Notes under the pieces: model-generated
What the model saw: only the letters and a program-made list of their open reading frames with translations
Databases searched by the model: none
Told to the model about the DNA's origin: nothing
Translations under genes and position numbers: made by a program
Source: DASTSN01 sp035760665
GTDB lineage: Bacteria > Bacteroidota > Bacteroidia > Chitinophagales > Chitinophagaceae
Direction: 5' to 3'
Length of the DNA: 11,924 nucleotides
Assembly (NCBI GenBank): GCA_035760665.1
Contig: DASTSN010000062.1
Span: 1-11,924 of the forward strand
Part shown: positions 1-5,829 of the stretch, piece after piece
How the letters are laid out: the number at the start of each line of letters is the position of its first letter
Numbering within the stretch: the first letter of the stretch is position 1

Positions 1-1104
1 CAGGATAAAGTCTTTTTTATTTTGCTGAACAAAGTCACGGAATGCGGAGGCGCCCACTTTGTTTACATAGCTATCCGGATCTTCTTTATCAGGAATAAGC
101 ACCAGTTTGACATTGAGGCCTTCTTCCAGGGCCATATCCAGGCCACGCAGGGCAGCTTTCACCCCGGCCACATCGCCATCATAAACAATCGTGAGGTTGC
201 TGGTATATTTCTTGATCAGTCTCAGCTGATCCTGCGTTAGCGAAGTGCCCCCGCTGGCCACTACATTTTCAATGCCGGCCTGGTGCAGCGAAATCACATC
301 GGTATAACCTTCCACCAGCAGGCATTCATCGGCTTTGTCAATAGCCTGGCGGGCAAAATAGGAGCCGTAGAGAATTTTACTTTTTACATAAATCTCGTTC
401 TCCGGTGTATTGATATACTTGGGGGCCTTGTCGTTGCTTTTTAAAATCCGGGCGCCAAAGCCCAGCACCTTGCCGCTGTGATTGTGCACCGGGAATATCA
501 CGCGGCCCCGGTAATTGTCCACCAACTGTTCATTACGGTTCGCAATAAGACCGGTTTTTAGCAACAGGTCCCGGTTATATTGTTGCGCCAAGGCTGCTTT
601 GGTAAAAGCATCCCGTTGTTCTGGAGAATACCCTAGCTGGAATTTCTTAATAATGTCTTCCCGAAAACCGCGTTCTTTCAGGTAGCTCAGGCCGATATCC
701 TGCCCTTCCTCAGTTTCAAAAAGTATGCGGGTAAAAAACTGCTGGGCAAAAGCATTGATGATGTACAGGCTATCGGCCGATAATTGTTGCTGGCGTTCCT
801 CATCGGTGGCAAAGGTTTCCTGCAGCTCGATGCCGTACTTGTTCGCCAGCCAGCGCAGCGCCTCCACATAGCTGTATTTCTCATGCTCCATGATGAAGCT
901 GATCGCATTGCCACTGCGGCCACAGCCAAAACATTTGTAAATTTCTTTGGATGGCGATACAGTAAAGGAAGGCGTCTTTTCGTTATGAAAGGGGCAGAGA
1001 CCAAGATAGTTGGCCCCCCTTTTTTTCAGCTTCACAAATCCGCCAACAATATCAATGATATCAATGCGGTTCAAAATTTCCTGTATCGTTTCCCTTGCTA
1101 TCAT
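1..1104 (-). CDS. dnaG: DNA primase DnaG, N-terminal 368 residues (C-terminus beyond window edge)
   Basis: Primase makes the RNA primers for lagging-strand synthesis and works with the replicative helicase. The minus-strand frame is open from the ATG at 1104 to the window edge, 368 codons. Residues 37-61 form the CHC2 zinc finger (C37, H40, C58, C61; 'CPFHNEKTPSF' and 'CFGCGRSGNAISF'). The TOPRIM catalytic core follows, with E265 in 'VEGYTDV' and the acidic pair D309/D311 in 'YDGDVAG'; these numbers coincide with the catalytic residues of E. coli DnaG. The helicase-binding C-terminal domain is not in the window, so intactness there cannot be judged. The gene lies 54 bp downstream of the ypdA-like gene on the same strand, but has its own promoter-like box. 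It is not next to rpoD as in many proteobacteria. The family call is essentially certain. Confidence 0.97.
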   Translation of the reverse strand, partial: MIARETIQEILNRIDIIDIVGGFVKLKKRGANYLGLCPFHNEKTPSFTVSPSKEIYKCFGCGRSGNAISFIMEHEKYSYVEALRWLANKYGIELQETFATDEERQQQLSADSLYIINAFAQQFFTRILFETEEGQDIGLSYLKERGFREDIIKKFQLGYSPEQRDAFTKAALAQQYNRDLLLKTGLIANRNEQLVDNYRGRVIFPVHNHSGKVLGFGARILKSNDKAPKYINTPENEIYVKSKILYGSYFARQAIDKADECLLVEGYTDVISLHQAGIENVVASGGTSLTQDQLRLIKKYTSNLTIVYDGDVAGVKAALRGLDMALEEGLNVKLVLIPDKEDPDSYVNKVGASAFRDFVQQNKKDFIL

Positions 1105-1115
1105 CAGGTGTGTAT

Positions 1116-1150
1116 CAAATATAAAAGTATTTTATGGAGCGGAAGAAAAA
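1116..1150 (-). promoter_or_regulatory. Candidate Bacteroidota promoter for dnaG
   Basis: On the minus strand the box TATATTTG (1123 to 1116) is a perfect match to the Bacteroidota -7 consensus TAnnTTTG. About 21 bp upstream is a T-run ending in C (1150-1145) that could stand in for the -33 TTTG. The predicted start would be near 1111, giving a leader of only about 7 nt before the ATG. The -33 part is weak, and co-transcription from the upstream ypdA-like gene is also possible. Confidence 0.4.
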
Positions 1151-1158
1151 CTACAACA

Positions 1159-2190
1159 CTACAAAACTGGCTTAGGGTTTTCGCGCCGGATTTTCTCAAT
1201 GATCTTGGCAGCATGTTCTCGGGAGTTTTCAATAAACAAGCGGTGCGTGTTCATACCGCCACACACCACACCGGCCAGGTAAATGTGCGATACGTTTGTT
1301 TCGTAAGTGCTTTCATCTATCCAGGGTTTCATTACTTCATCATCTGACAAACGGATATCCAGTTTTCGCAAAAAATCAAGATTGGGCTGGTAACCCGTCA
1401 TTGCCAGTACCCAGTCATTGGGTATGGTAACATCGCCTTCCGGCGTATTGATGATGACTTCGTGCTCACGGATTTCCTTAACGGCGGCATTAAAGTATGC
1501 TTTGATGGAGCCTTCCTTGATCCTGTTTTCAATATCGGGTTTTACCCAGTATTTCACGCGGTCGCCAATCTTTTCGCCACGGATCACCATTGTCACGTCA
1601 GCGCCTTTTCGCCAGGTCTCCAGAGCAGCATCCACGGCAGAGTTATTGGCGCCTACGACCAGTACTTTTTGGAAGGCATAAAAATGAGGATCCTTGTAAT
1701 AGTGCGATACCTTGGCCAAGTTTTCGCCAGGAACATGCAGCAGGTAAGGAATATCATAAAAGCCCGTAGCCAGGATGATATTGTCGGCAGTATACGTACT
1801 TTTCGTAGTGGAAATTGTAAAAAGCAGGGTGCCGGTTTTTTTGCTTTTTACCACATCACTCACTTTTTCAAACAGGTGAATATTGAGCTGAAAGGTTTGG
1901 GCTACCCGCCGGTAATATTCCAGGGCCTCCGCTCTAGTTGGCTTGGGATTGTTGGAAACAAACGGTACACCCCCGATTTCCAGCCGGTCAGAAGTGGAAA
2001 AAAAAGTCATGTTAACCGGGTAATGATAGATCGAATTCACCAGGCAACCTTTTTCAAGAATCAGGTAATCCAGTCCTGCTTTTTGTGCTTCAATGCCGCA
2101 GGCCATGCCAATGGGTCCACCGCCGATAATGATAATGTTGTAATGATTTGCTGACTGCACGTGCTGAATTTTTATACAAAAGTAGGACAT
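1159..2190 (-). CDS. ypdA: YpdA-family FAD/NADPH-dependent oxidoreductase (putative bacillithiol-disulfide reductase type)
   Basis: This 343-aa flavoprotein resembles YpdA/Bdr, the NADPH-dependent reductase proposed to regenerate bacillithiol from its disulfide. Seen directly: an FAD-binding Rossmann motif GGGPIG at residues 23-28, the family block 'EKGCLVNSIYHYP' (46-58), the ATGFYDIP segment, a second NADPH-binding Rossmann motif 'VVGANNSAVDAAL', and a C-terminal 'AGVVCGGMNTHRLFIENSREHA' block typical of this family. Firmicute YpdA has Cys directly after GGGP (Cys14 in S. aureus); here that position is Ile27, while C31 and C49 are nearby. I chose the ATG at 2190; an in-frame ATG at 2214 would run through an inverted repeat and adds residues unlike the family. 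The gene is divergent from pdhB and upstream of dnaG on the same strand. No bacillithiol biosynthesis gene (bshA/B/C) is present here. The substrate is inferred from the family, and a thioredoxin-reductase-like role on another disulfide is possible. Confidence 0.85.
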   Translation of the reverse strand: MSYFCIKIQHVQSANHYNIIIIGGGPIGMACGIEAQKAGLDYLILEKGCLVNSIYHYPVNMTFFSTSDRLEIGGVPFVSNNPKPTRAEALEYYRRVAQTFQLNIHLFEKVSDVVKSKKTGTLLFTISTTKSTYTADNIILATGFYDIPYLLHVPGENLAKVSHYYKDPHFYAFQKVLVVGANNSAVDAALETWRKGADVTMVIRGEKIGDRVKYWVKPDIENRIKEGSIKAYFNAAVKEIREHEVIINTPEGDVTIPNDWVLAMTGYQPNLDFLRKLDIRLSDDEVMKPWIDESTYETNVSHIYLAGVVCGGMNTHRLFIENSREHAAKIIEKIRRENPKPVL

Positions 2191-2200
2191 TCGGTTTTCC

Positions 2201-2223
2201 CCACAGGTGATCAAAGCCTGTGG
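2201..2223. repeat. Perfect 7-bp inverted repeat just upstream of the ypdA-like gene
   Basis: CCACAGG (2201-2207) and CCTGTGG (2217-2223) are exact reverse complements separated by 9 bp. The element ends 10 bp upstream of the ypdA-like ATG, inside the divergent region shared with pdhB. It could be a repressor operator or a hairpin in the 5' leader. No U-run follows in either direction, so it does not look like a terminator. Confidence 0.5.
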
Positions 2224-2260
2224 TATTTGCCAGGACTGACACAGTCATTGTTCAAACAAC

Positions 2261-2293
2261 TTTTGCTGGTATGGTTGTGTTGCGATATTTTTG
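2261..2293 (+). promoter_or_regulatory. Bacteroidota-type promoter of pdhB
   Basis: TTTTG (2261-2265) and TATTTTTG (2286-2293) are separated by 20 bp. This matches the -33 TTG/TTTG and -7 TAnnTTTG consensus with spacing inside the usual range. Transcription would begin near 2298, leaving a leader of about 18 nt to the ATG at 2316. It also supports that ATG over upstream in-frame starts. Confidence 0.65.
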
Positions 2294-2315
2294 CGGCACT
2301 TTTAAAACCATTTTC

Positions 2316-3305
2316 ATGGCAAGACAAATTGCATTTCGTGAAGCGCTGCGTGAAGCATTAAATGAAGAGATGAGACGTGATGAAAGAGTGTTTTTAATGG
2401 GGGAAGAAGTGGCAGAATACAATGGCGCCTACAAAGTAAGCCAGGGTATGCTGGCAGAGTTTGGTCCCAAACGTGTAATCGATACCCCAATTTCTGAACT
2501 TGGTTTTGCTGCCATTGGCGTAGGTGCTGCACAAAACGGTTTGCGGCCGGTGGTTGAATTTATGACCTGGAACTTTGCCGTGCTGGCACTTGACCAGATT
2601 TTAAATACGGCCTCCAAAATGCTGGCAATGAGCGGTGGCCAGGTATCCTGTCCCATTGTGTTTCGCGGACCCAATGCCTCTGCCGGCCAGTTGGGTGCAC
2701 AGCACTCCACTGCATTTGAAAGTTACTATGCCAATATACCCGGTATAAAAGTGGTATCGCCCAGCAACGGGTACGATGCCAAAGGCCTGCTGAAACAAGC
2801 CATCCGCTTTGAAGAAGACCCCGTGATTTTTATGGAGAGTGAAGTGATGTATGGCGATAAAAGCGATGTACCCGAAGAAGAGTACTACATTGAACTGGGT
2901 AAAGCCGATATTAAAAAAGCCGGCAAAGATGTTACTATTGTTTCCTATAATAAAATGATGAAAGTGGCACTGGGCGCTGCCGCAGAACTGGAAAAAGAAG
3001 GGATTAGTGCCGAGGTTATTGACTTACGCACCATCCGCCCACTTGACTGGATGACCATACTGGAAAGTGTGAAAAAAACCAACCGGCTGGTGATTGTAGA
3101 AGAACAATGGCCCATGTGCTCTGTTTCTTCCGAAATTTCTTACCGCATACAAAAAGAAGGCTTTGATTACCTGGATGCGCCCATCAGGCGTATAACGGCA
3201 GCTGATGCTCCTCTGCATTATGCGCCCAACCTGGTAGCCGCCGCTTTGCCCGATGTGACCCGCACCATAAAACTGGTGAAAGAGGTGATGTACCTGCACA
3301 AATAA
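2316..3305 (+). CDS. pdhB: Pyruvate dehydrogenase E1 component, beta subunit
   Basis: With the alpha subunit, this protein forms the thiamine-diphosphate E1 enzyme that decarboxylates pyruvate and passes the acetyl group to lipoylated E2. The 329-aa product has the standard length and motifs of E1 beta: 'MGEEVAEYNGAYKVS' near residues 28-42, 'DTPISE' with the cofactor-binding Glu61, the 'FRGPNASAG' segment (115-123), and His130 in 'GAQHS', the conserved active-site His of E1 beta subunits. The C-terminal transketolase-like domain ('AEVIDLRTIRPLD', 'VEEQW') is complete. The start is set by the ATG at 2316 ('MARQIAFREAL'), since the in-frame extension back to 2220 would contain the promoter and has no family similarity. 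No E1 alpha, E2 or E3 gene is adjacent. A branched-chain 2-oxoacid E1 beta is the alternative, but the motifs look more like PdhB. Confidence 0.93.
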   Translation: MARQIAFREALREALNEEMRRDERVFLMGEEVAEYNGAYKVSQGMLAEFGPKRVIDTPISELGFAAIGVGAAQNGLRPVVEFMTWNFAVLALDQILNTASKMLAMSGGQVSCPIVFRGPNASAGQLGAQHSTAFESYYANIPGIKVVSPSNGYDAKGLLKQAIRFEEDPVIFMESEVMYGDKSDVPEEEYYIELGKADIKKAGKDVTIVSYNKMMKVALGAAAELEKEGISAEVIDLRTIRPLDWMTILESVKKTNRLVIVEEQWPMCSVSSEISYRIQKEGFDYLDAPIRRITAADAPLHYAPNLVAAALPDVTRTIKLVKEVMYLHK

Positions 3306-3386
3306 CATCCGACACAGGCGGAATTAGCCGGGCACAACCGGCCTCAGTAAACGTATTAATACGCAATATTTACGGGTTTTCCGGCA

Positions 3387-3421
3387 TTGATGCATCTTTT
3401 TCAATTTAATGTGCATCTTTG
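3387..3421 (+). promoter_or_regulatory. Weak candidate promoter upstream of the hairpin
   Basis: CATCTTTG (3414-3421) matches the Bacteroidota -7 box at all defined positions but the first. A TTG lies at 3387-3389, but the 24-bp spacer is slightly long. A transcript starting near 3426 would meet the hairpin after about 60 nt, or read through as a roughly 200-nt leader into the response regulator. Confidence 0.25.
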
Positions 3422-3455
3422 TACCGGTTTTTCATAGGATATTGGATTTTACAAC

Positions 3456-3488
3456 GAGGCTGGATTTCTATCCGGCCTCTATTTTTTT
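3456..3488 (+). terminator. Rho-independent terminator downstream of pdhB
   Basis: A 9-bp stem (GAGGCTGGA with TCCGGCCTC, one G-T wobble) closes a 6-nt loop and is followed by TATTTTTTT. It lies 150 nt beyond the pdhB stop, so it could end the pdhB message or a short separate transcript. Confidence 0.7.
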
Positions 3489-3633
3489 GGTATAAATAAT
3501 AATAATCTCCATTCTGATTTCTTTCGTTTAAGGTCTGCATTTTTTCTTTTAGCTTGTGTTTAATGTTTTAATATCTTTCACCGCCAGTCATTTCCCGGCT
3601 TTCATTTATTTTTAAAGTTCAAAAGAAATCATC

Positions 3634-4794
3634 ATGGCTGAAATACTGATCATAGACGATGAAAAGGCGATCCGGAAAACCCTGGGCGAAATCCTGTCCT
3701 TCGAGGGCTATAAAATTGATGAAGCATCCGATGGCGAAGAGGGACTGAAAAAGTTTCGGGATAAGACCTACGATGTGGTACTGTGCGATATTAAAATGCC
3801 GCGCATGGATGGTATTGAATTTTTACAAAAAGCCGGCGAAATCAACAGCGATGCCCCCATCATTATGATTTCCGGCCATGGCAATATTGAAACAGCTGTG
3901 GAAGCTGTAAAAAAAGGCGCCTTTGACTATATCTCCAAACCACCGGATCTCAACCGTCTGCTGATCACTATTCGCAATGCCATGGATAAAAGCACGCTGG
4001 TAACGGAAACCAAAGTGCTGAAACGCAAAGTGAGCAAAGTGCAGGAAATGATCGGCGAATCGGCGCCGATACAAAAGATCCGGGAAACCATCGATAAAGT
4101 GGCACCCACTGATGCGCGGGTGTTGATTACCGGCGAAAACGGGTCCGGGAAAGAACTGGTGGCCCGCTGGATTCATGAAAAAAGTAACCGTTCCACCGGC
4201 CCGCTGGTAGAGGTAAACTGCGCGGCAATTCCCAGCGAACTGATCGAAAGTGAATTATTCGGGCACGAAAAAGGATCCTTTACCTCGGCAATCAAACAAC
4301 GAATAGGAAAATTCGAACAGGCGAATGGCGGTACGCTCTTTCTCGACGAAATTGGCGATATGAGCCTGAGTGCACAGGCGAAAGTGCTGCGGGCTTTGCA
4401 GGAAGGGAAAATTACCCGGGTGGGCGCCGATAAAGACATTAATGTGGATGTGCGGGTGATTGCCGCCACTAATAAAGACCTGCTGAAAGAAGTGGATGAA
4501 AAAAACTTCCGGCTTGACCTGTACCATCGTCTCAGCGTGATCCTGATTCATGTCCCATCGCTGAATGAGCGGCGCGATGATATACCGCTGCTGGTAGATA
4601 AATTCCTGGGCGACATCTGCACTGAATACGGCGTGGCTGCAAAATCGATTGATGACGATGCTATTAAAGCCTTGCAGGAATATAACTGGAGCGGCAATAT
4701 CCGTGAACTGCGCAACGTGGTAGAGCGCCTCGTTATCCTCTCTGGCAAATCCATTACCAGGGAAGATGTAAAAAACTACGTTATGCCGAAGTAA
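3634..4794 (+). CDS. NtrC/NtrX-like sigma-54 response regulator lacking a C-terminal HTH
   Basis: The protein has a receiver domain (residues 1-120: acidic D8/D9, phospho-acceptor D52, S80, K102) joined to a sigma-54 AAA+ domain (about 138-370). Visible AAA+ motifs are Walker A GENGSGKE (167-174), Walker B LFLDE (235-239), the arginine-finger region with R293 and R299, and sensor II GNIREL (354-359). In this family, phosphorylation drives ATP-dependent opening of sigma-54 promoter complexes. Two oddities: the sigma-54-contacting GAFTGA loop reads GSFTSA (214-219), and the protein stops at 386 aa, just after the AAA+ lid, so the usual Fis-type DNA-binding domain is absent. The following DNA belongs to the convergent merR gene. 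No histidine kinase is adjacent, so it is an orphan here. It may act from solution, through a partner, or on few promoters. The family call is firm and the target genes unknown. Confidence 0.92.
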   Translation: MAEILIIDDEKAIRKTLGEILSFEGYKIDEASDGEEGLKKFRDKTYDVVLCDIKMPRMDGIEFLQKAGEINSDAPIIMISGHGNIETAVEAVKKGAFDYISKPPDLNRLLITIRNAMDKSTLVTETKVLKRKVSKVQEMIGESAPIQKIRETIDKVAPTDARVLITGENGSGKELVARWIHEKSNRSTGPLVEVNCAAIPSELIESELFGHEKGSFTSAIKQRIGKFEQANGGTLFLDEIGDMSLSAQAKVLRALQEGKITRVGADKDINVDVRVIAATNKDLLKEVDEKNFRLDLYHRLSVILIHVPSLNERRDDIPLLVDKFLGDICTEYGVAAKSIDDDAIKALQEYNWSGNIRELRNVVERLVILSGKSITREDVKNYVMPK

Positions 4795-5680
4795 ATGCCT
4801 GCGTGCGAAGGCTGCTGGCAAAACGCATCAATTCTTCCATCGAACGCAATACAGTGAAATTTGGGTGTTGCAGTTTTATGCATCCGGCGGCAGGCCCGGC
4901 CGCAATGATTTTTTTATCCGGGTATTGCCGGCATAAACGGTCGGTCAATGCTGTCAGTTTATCGCTGCCGGATTTATTGATGACATGAAAATAAAAATGA
5001 CTCACCGGCCGGTTACTGCAATAATACTCCAGCATACTGAAATGGCTGTCAATGCCCAGGTAGGTGGTTTGCAGCAGCTGCTTTTTAAAAAAATATTGCG
5101 CTACTAATAAAGGTATTTCATGGTACTCGCCGCAGGGGGTAAAGAGTAATATGTTATGGCTACGATCGGTAACTTTATCCAGCCCGTCCAGTGCCATAAT
5201 GATTTTTTTCTGGATCAGGTTACTGGAAAAATGCTCCTGCGCCGGTATCACATGGTTTGTGAGCCAAAGCATGCCCACTCTTTCTAAAAAAGGGTAAAAT
5301 ACGCCGGTTATACATTTGTCAATACCCATGCGCAAAACCAGGCAATGCACAATTTTGTCAAACCGTTCCTGGTCAAAATCTATGCAGGCCTCCAGCAACT
5401 GCGTGACAAAATCCTGGTAATTACATTCGCTCAGCCGGATAGACTGCACGGCTTTTTCGATCTCTTCGTTGGAAAACCTGGCCAGAACTGAGATTTTATA
5501 ACCATTGTGGTATAAAAAAGAGATCCTTAACAATTCTTTCAGGTCTTCATTGTAATAAATCCGGTGATTGCCCGACCTACGTTTTGCCCTGCAGATACCA
5601 TAACGCTGCTCCCACACCCGGAGGGTATGCGCTTTGATATTGCACAGGTTTTCAATGTCACGTATGGTAAAATAATTCAT
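4781..5680 (-). CDS. MerR-family regulator with CarH-like cobalamin-binding C-terminal region
   Basis: Residues 3-65 are a MerR winged helix ('HTLRVWEQRYGI', 'RRSGNHRIYYNEDL'). Residues of about 85-165 match the four-helix bundle of CarH/LitR, including W139 followed after nine residues by E149-H150, the W-x9-EH signature that covers the upper face of adenosylcobalamin in CarH. The final 120 residues resemble a B12-binding Rossmann fold: E185-x-H187-x-x-P190 sits where DxHxxG (CarH: ExHxxG) carries the lower-ligand His, and IIAAGPAAG (258-266) sits where the Gly-rich strand end lies. CarH-type proteins are light-sensitive repressors, often of carotenoid genes. Whether this one binds B12 is unproven, because some pocket positions differ. 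No carotenoid or B12 gene is in the window. It overlaps the response-regulator gene by 14 bp at the 3' end and is divergent from lepB. Confidence 0.85.
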   Translation of the reverse strand: MNYFTIRDIENLCNIKAHTLRVWEQRYGICRAKRRSGNHRIYYNEDLKELLRISFLYHNGYKISVLARFSNEEIEKAVQSIRLSECNYQDFVTQLLEACIDFDQERFDKIVHCLVLRMGIDKCITGVFYPFLERVGMLWLTNHVIPAQEHFSSNLIQKKIIMALDGLDKVTDRSHNILLFTPCGEYHEIPLLVAQYFFKKQLLQTTYLGIDSHFSMLEYYCSNRPVSHFYFHVINKSGSDKLTALTDRLCRQYPDKKIIAAGPAAGCIKLQHPNFTVLRSMEELMRFASSLRTQAFTSA

Positions 5681-5693
5681 ATGTTGCTGTTAA

Positions 5694-5701
5694 CGAAGGT
5701 A
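5694..5701 (-). promoter_or_regulatory. Candidate -7 box of the merR gene
   Basis: On the minus strand TACCTTCG (5701 to 5694) matches TAnnTTTG at all but one defined position and would start transcription about 9 nt before the ATG at 5680. No clear TTG was found at the right distance upstream, so this rests on one box only. Confidence 0.35.
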
Positions 5702-5724
5702 TCAACAAATAAAAAAATAACAGC

Positions 5725-5734
5725 ACAGGCCTGT
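5725..5734. repeat. 10-bp perfect palindrome in the merR-lepB divergent region
   Basis: ACAGGCCTGT is a perfect palindrome placed roughly where the -33 element of the merR promoter would fall, flanked on each side by CAGC. It is a plausible operator for an autoregulating MerR protein. Because 10-bp palindromes also occur by chance, the support is positional only. Confidence 0.3.
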
Positions 5735-5795
5735 TTCAGCGGTTTTGGCCAGCTGAACTGCCACTTTTTAAATTTTCCCAAGCAGTTTATTATTC

Positions 5796-5803
5796 TAAAT
5801 TTG
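5796..5803 (+). promoter_or_regulatory. -7 promoter box of lepB
   Basis: TAAATTTG is a perfect TAnnTTTG match placed 26 bp upstream of the lepB ATG, giving a predicted leader near 22 nt. Upstream at the -33 distance there are only T-runs (TTTTC at 5773-5777), so the promoter is judged mainly by the -7 box. Confidence 0.45.
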
Positions 5804-5829
5804 TCCGCCATTAAAATAAAACAGAATCA

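Larger units (their letters stand above)
3306..3633. other. 328-bp intergenic region between pdhB and the response regulator
   Basis: AT-rich DNA with no convincing coding content. It holds a promoter-like pair near 3387-3421, a terminator hairpin at 3456-3488, and a 9-bp direct repeat TGCATCTTT (3391-3399 and 3412-3420, 21 bp apart). A second weak -7-like box TATCTTTC (3572-3579) has TTG 15 bp upstream (3554-3556) and could start the response-regulator transcript. The rest shows nothing I recognise. Confidence 0.6.

Noticed and set aside
784..1347. 187-codon plus-strand open frame opposite dnaG
   Set aside because: It lies antisense across the dnaG zinc-finger region and the end of the ypdA-like gene, and its product shows no family motif. 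The minus-strand genes explain this DNA fully.
1462..2154. 230-codon plus-strand open frame opposite the ypdA-like gene
   Set aside because: Shadow of a clear flavoprotein gene; the translated product has no recognisable domain and no promoter.
2220..2315. 32-residue N-terminal extension of pdhB
   Set aside because: It would contain the predicted promoter, and E1 beta proteins normally begin near 'MARQIAFREAL'.
3390..3437. 15-codon open frame in the pdhB-regulator gap
   Set aside because: Very short, no ribosome binding site, overlaps the direct repeat and promoter-like box; no evidence that it is translated.
5746..5763. Possible sigma-54 -24/-12 promoter ahead of lepB
   Set aside because: TGGC is present, but the GC of the -12 element is one base too far (11 instead of 10 after GG), and sigma-54 does not tolerate that spacing. 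The TAnnTTTG box nearer lepB is better.
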